DNA of 7,971 nucleotides from Chthoniobacterales bacterium (GTDB taxonomy: Bacteria; Verrucomicrobiota; Verrucomicrobiae; Chthoniobacterales; UBA10450): contig QHBL01000324.1 in assembly GCA_003244125.1 (NCBI GenBank), positions 1 through 7,971 on the forward strand, read 5' to 3'. Position numbers and translations under genes: made by a program. Positions within the stretch are counted from its first letter, which is position 1; every line of letters begins with the position of its first letter. The notes below the pieces were generated by a model. The model was not told the origin of the DNA. It saw nothing but the letters and a program-made list of their open reading frames with translations, and made no database searches. Shown in pieces: positions 6,580 through 7,971 of this stretch.

Positions 6580-7149
6580 TTACGGTTTGCCGAACTTCGC
6601 GCGAAATGCCGCCATGCCCAGCAACCCGGCGCCGAGCAACGCCACCGTCATCCCGCCATCCGGCACGCCGACGGCCGCGGTGTTGGCAGAGAACGTGAAC
6701 GTAGAGCCAGGCAGCCCACTCGCATTTTGCGATGTGAACGCCCACACACCTGGAGTCGGGTCAAGTCCATCAGGTCCGAAGATGGTGCCAGTACCGGTGA
6801 TGGAGAGAAAATTGTTGTTGTTCTGCATCGTGATCGTGGAGGTCTGGAGATCGAAGAAGAACCCGTCGACGCTCCACAGCGCTGGCGTGCCTGTCGACGG
6901 ACTAAAAATGTAAGGCGCAGCCATCGTGACGGAAGTGCCCACCGGAATACTGGCGAAGCTGCCGGTATTTCCGCCGCCGACCGTGACATTAGTGAACGAC
7001 ACGACGCTGGTGGCGGTGCCGAGTGAAGTGGTGTCGAATGTGCCGGTCCCGCTGATATTCAGCAGGCCCGTGATTGGCGCCGCTTGAGCGCCGGCTAAGC
7101 CCAACAAAGAGGCCGCCGCAACTGCCAGAAGTGTTTTTGTGAATGACAT
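6580..7149 (-). CDS. VPDSG-CTERM sorted secreted protein (189 aa)
   Basis: Predicted exosortase substrate, exported and then processed at the C-terminus, probably for delivery to the cell surface or extracellular matrix. Counting from ATG 7149-7147, a signal peptide (MSFTKTLLAV onward, cleavage near AQA-AP at 23-24) precedes a low-complexity, beta-rich body of Ser, Thr, Gly and Asn with no cysteine. The C-terminal signal is VPDGG at 162-166, a hydrophobic helix (MTVALLGAGLLGMAAF, 167-182) and the basic tail RAKFGK. VPDGG is a variant of the VPDSG form of the PEP-CTERM system, described from Verrucomicrobia. The start is fixed by GGAGG at 7158-7154, 4 nt upstream; a longer frame to 7203 has no RBS and would bury the signal peptide and the promoter. 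A sigma-54-type promoter and a strong terminator make it a single-gene unit. No exosortase gene lies in this window. Confidence 0.9.
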   Translation of the reverse strand: MSFTKTLLAVAAASLLGLAGAQAAPITGLLNISGTGTFDTTSLGTATSVVSFTNVTVGGGNTGSFASIPVGTSVTMAAPYIFSPSTGTPALWSVDGFFFDLQTSTITMQNNNNFLSITGTGTIFGPDGLDPTPGVWAFTSQNASGLPGSTFTFSANTAAVGVPDGGMTVALLGAGLLGMAAFRAKFGKP

Positions 7150-7186
7150 ATTTCCTCCGCTAAGTTCCCTCTCAAACGGGTGCCAT

Positions 7187-7203
7187 AGCAAGGAAGATGC
7201 CAA
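7187..7203 (-). promoter_or_regulatory. Sigma-54 (-24/-12) promoter of the VPDSG-CTERM gene
   Basis: The minus strand reads TTGGCATCTTCCTTGCT from 7203 to 7187. It matches the consensus YTGGCAC-N-TTGCW at the invariant GG (7201-7200) and GC (7189-7188), with the obligatory 10 nt between them. Transcription would start near 7176, leaving a leader of about 27 nt that contains the GGAGG ribosome binding site. An inverted repeat TTTAG-N6-CTAAA at 7241-7256, about 60 bp upstream of the -12 element, could be an activator site, but this is weak. Confidence 0.7.
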
Positions 7204-7526
7204 CGGAGAAGGTAAAGTGTAACCGCTGCACCTCCGGCTATTTAGAATAACCTAAAAATAACATGTGAACAATTCAGCGCCAGAGATTCGTAAACATTCG
7301 CGACGATCTTTTTCCGCTCAAGACCACGAAGAAAGTAGAGCCCGGCGCGACAGATGTTTGCGCTTGTTTAATCGCGTTAGCTATCCCGACTTCTCTCTAC
7401 AGATCGATTCTAAAAATCCACCTTCATCGTTGTGCGGTTGTGAAAATCATAAACGTCGATTTCACGTTCGATTCCAAGAATCAGTCACGCGCCTCCAGAA
7501 CATTGCTCCGCGGCGAAATGCGTCGT
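7204..7526. other. Gene-free, AT-richer intergenic stretch
   Basis: About 320 bp separate the VPDSG-CTERM promoter from the next gene. Short open frames exist here, but none has an RBS, a recognisable motif or plausible composition. Visible structure is limited to TTTAG-N6-CTAAA (7241-7256) and a small GATTC-CAA-GAATC palindrome near 7470-7482. The 3' part is downstream of the OB-fold-like gene and shows no T-tracted terminator hairpin. Confidence 0.5.
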
Positions 7527-7882
7527 TCACCAGTGAACGCGAACCTGCGACGAATCTGTAACAATGATCTCCAGCTTCTGGCGGTAAAGGGCGATCTTGC
7601 CTGTGATCACGATGTTGTGGCTCTGGAGCTTCGTCGCGTTCCCCAGTGGTCGGCTGATTCCTTCGGCACAAAAACCGTGAGCGACTCGTTCGGATATGGC
7701 GCCCCGAGATTGATGAGGATGTGACCGTCTTCGGATTTGTGGACGCCAGCGACCTTGCCGACGACGGTGATATGCTCGCCAATGTGCTCCGCCGCCTCCA
7801 TCGCTGAATAAGTTTTCGGCTGCTGCGCCGAGATGTGGCTGGTCAGCGCCAGCATGACTGTGGCAAACAGCACTCTGCGCAT
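7527..7882 (-). pseudogene. Small secreted OB-fold-like protein gene interrupted by a frameshift
   Basis: From ATG 7882-7880 the protein starts with a signal peptide (MRRVLFATVMLALTSHISA, cleavage before QQ). An OB-fold-like domain follows: AAEHIGEHITVVGKVAGVH (about 30-48), ILINLGAPYPNESLTVFVP (about 55-73), then ADHWG at residue 81. As sequenced, the frame then runs into unrelated residues and stops at 7607. One base added in the run of four G (plus-strand C 7641-7644) restores NATKLQSHNIVITGKIALY and LEIIVTDSSQV, ending at TGA 7527-7529, for 118 residues. The 'GK-V/I-x...LNLx.PYPN...F...VTGxI...EI' pattern is typical of small exported OB-fold proteins of unknown ligand. Initiation is weakly supported (CGGAA 4-5 nt upstream). 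The break may be a homopolymer sequencing error rather than true decay, in which case this is an intact gene. Confidence 0.7.
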
Positions 7883-7949
7883 TTTCCGTCAAGCTTCTAG
7901 CACGCGACAAGCCAGTCGCTACTGCCGGAGACGCTTGCGCGCAAAACGG

Positions 7950-7971
7950 TGGCGACCCTAACGGGATTCGA
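7950..7971 (-). tRNA. 3' end of a tRNA, cut by the window edge
   Basis: On the minus strand the window begins inside a T-loop (TCGAAT, from the TTCGAAT core). The 3' half of the T-stem CCCGT, a 7-nt acceptor strand TAGGGTC, discriminator G and an encoded CCA (7952-7950) follow. Order and lengths match a canonical bacterial tRNA. The anticodon lies outside the window, so the amino acid is unknown. The tRNA would sit about 70 bp upstream of the OB-fold-like gene on the same strand. Confidence 0.65.

Noticed and set aside
7150..7203. Extension of the VPDSG-CTERM protein to a start at 7203
   Set aside because: It would add 18 residues before a standard signal peptide, has no RBS, and would overlap the -24/-12 promoter, while ATG 7149 has GGAGG at proper spacing.
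7524..7539. CGTTCAC-CA-GTGAACG palindrome overlapping the stop codon of the OB-fold-like gene
   Set aside because: No T-tract follows on either strand and no second copy exists, so neither a terminator nor an operator can be argued.
7265..7724. Short plus-strand open frames between the VPDSG-CTERM and OB-fold-like genes
   Set aside because: No RBS, no motif, no plausible composition; the second is antisense to the OB-fold-like gene.
1..7971. CRISPR array, tandem repeats, insertion sequence or transposase
   Set aside because: No regularly spaced repeats, no cas or transposase motifs, and no terminal inverted repeats other than those of the short element at 129-220.

Overview
The window most likely comes from a soil or freshwater Verrucomicrobiota bacterium (Chthoniobacter / Udaeobacter-like), probably a metagenome-derived contig. 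The evidence is a short secreted protein with a VPDSG-type C-terminal sorting signal, a remnant of a secreted-protein family I associate with Verrucomicrobia (TIGR02597-like), a large clan SB secreted peptidase of a type common in that phylum, and moderately high GC. The lineage is inferred; no marker gene is complete here.

Layout. Positions 1-219 hold the 3' end of an unrecognised gene, and its last third is written by a 92-bp palindromic interspersed repeat (129-220). The right end of that repeat also supplies the ATG of a LigC-type ATP-dependent DNA ligase (216-1244), so stop and start overlap as ATGA. After a 176-bp leader with an operator-like palindrome comes a 925-residue secreted serine peptidase (1421-4198), closed by a textbook intrinsic terminator (4222-4260). 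Next is a two-gene disulfide-bond operon with overlapping genes: a membrane-anchored DsbA-like thiol oxidoreductase (4414-5082) and a VKOR-family quinone-linked oxidase (5051-5527). The VKOR gene is followed by a decayed TIGR02597-like gene (5544-6483) that lacks its N-terminus and changes frame at least twice.

From 6520 onward the genes lie on the minus strand. A VPDSG-CTERM exosortase substrate (6580-7149) has a strong intrinsic terminator (6520-6559) and a well-placed -24/-12 (sigma-54) promoter (7187-7203). After a gene-poor, AT-richer stretch (7204-7526) comes a small secreted OB-fold-like protein (7527-7882) that needs one frameshift correction, and then the 3' end of a tRNA cut by the window edge (7950-7971).

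Working together: apart from the ligase and the tRNA, almost everything acts outside the cytoplasm (peptidase, DsbA/VKOR pair, sorted surface protein, OB-fold protein). The DsbA/VKOR genes form the only clear operon. The most interesting points are the sigma-54 promoter in front of an exosortase substrate, the S8/S53 hybrid active site of the peptidase, and the repeat that supplies both a stop and a start codon.
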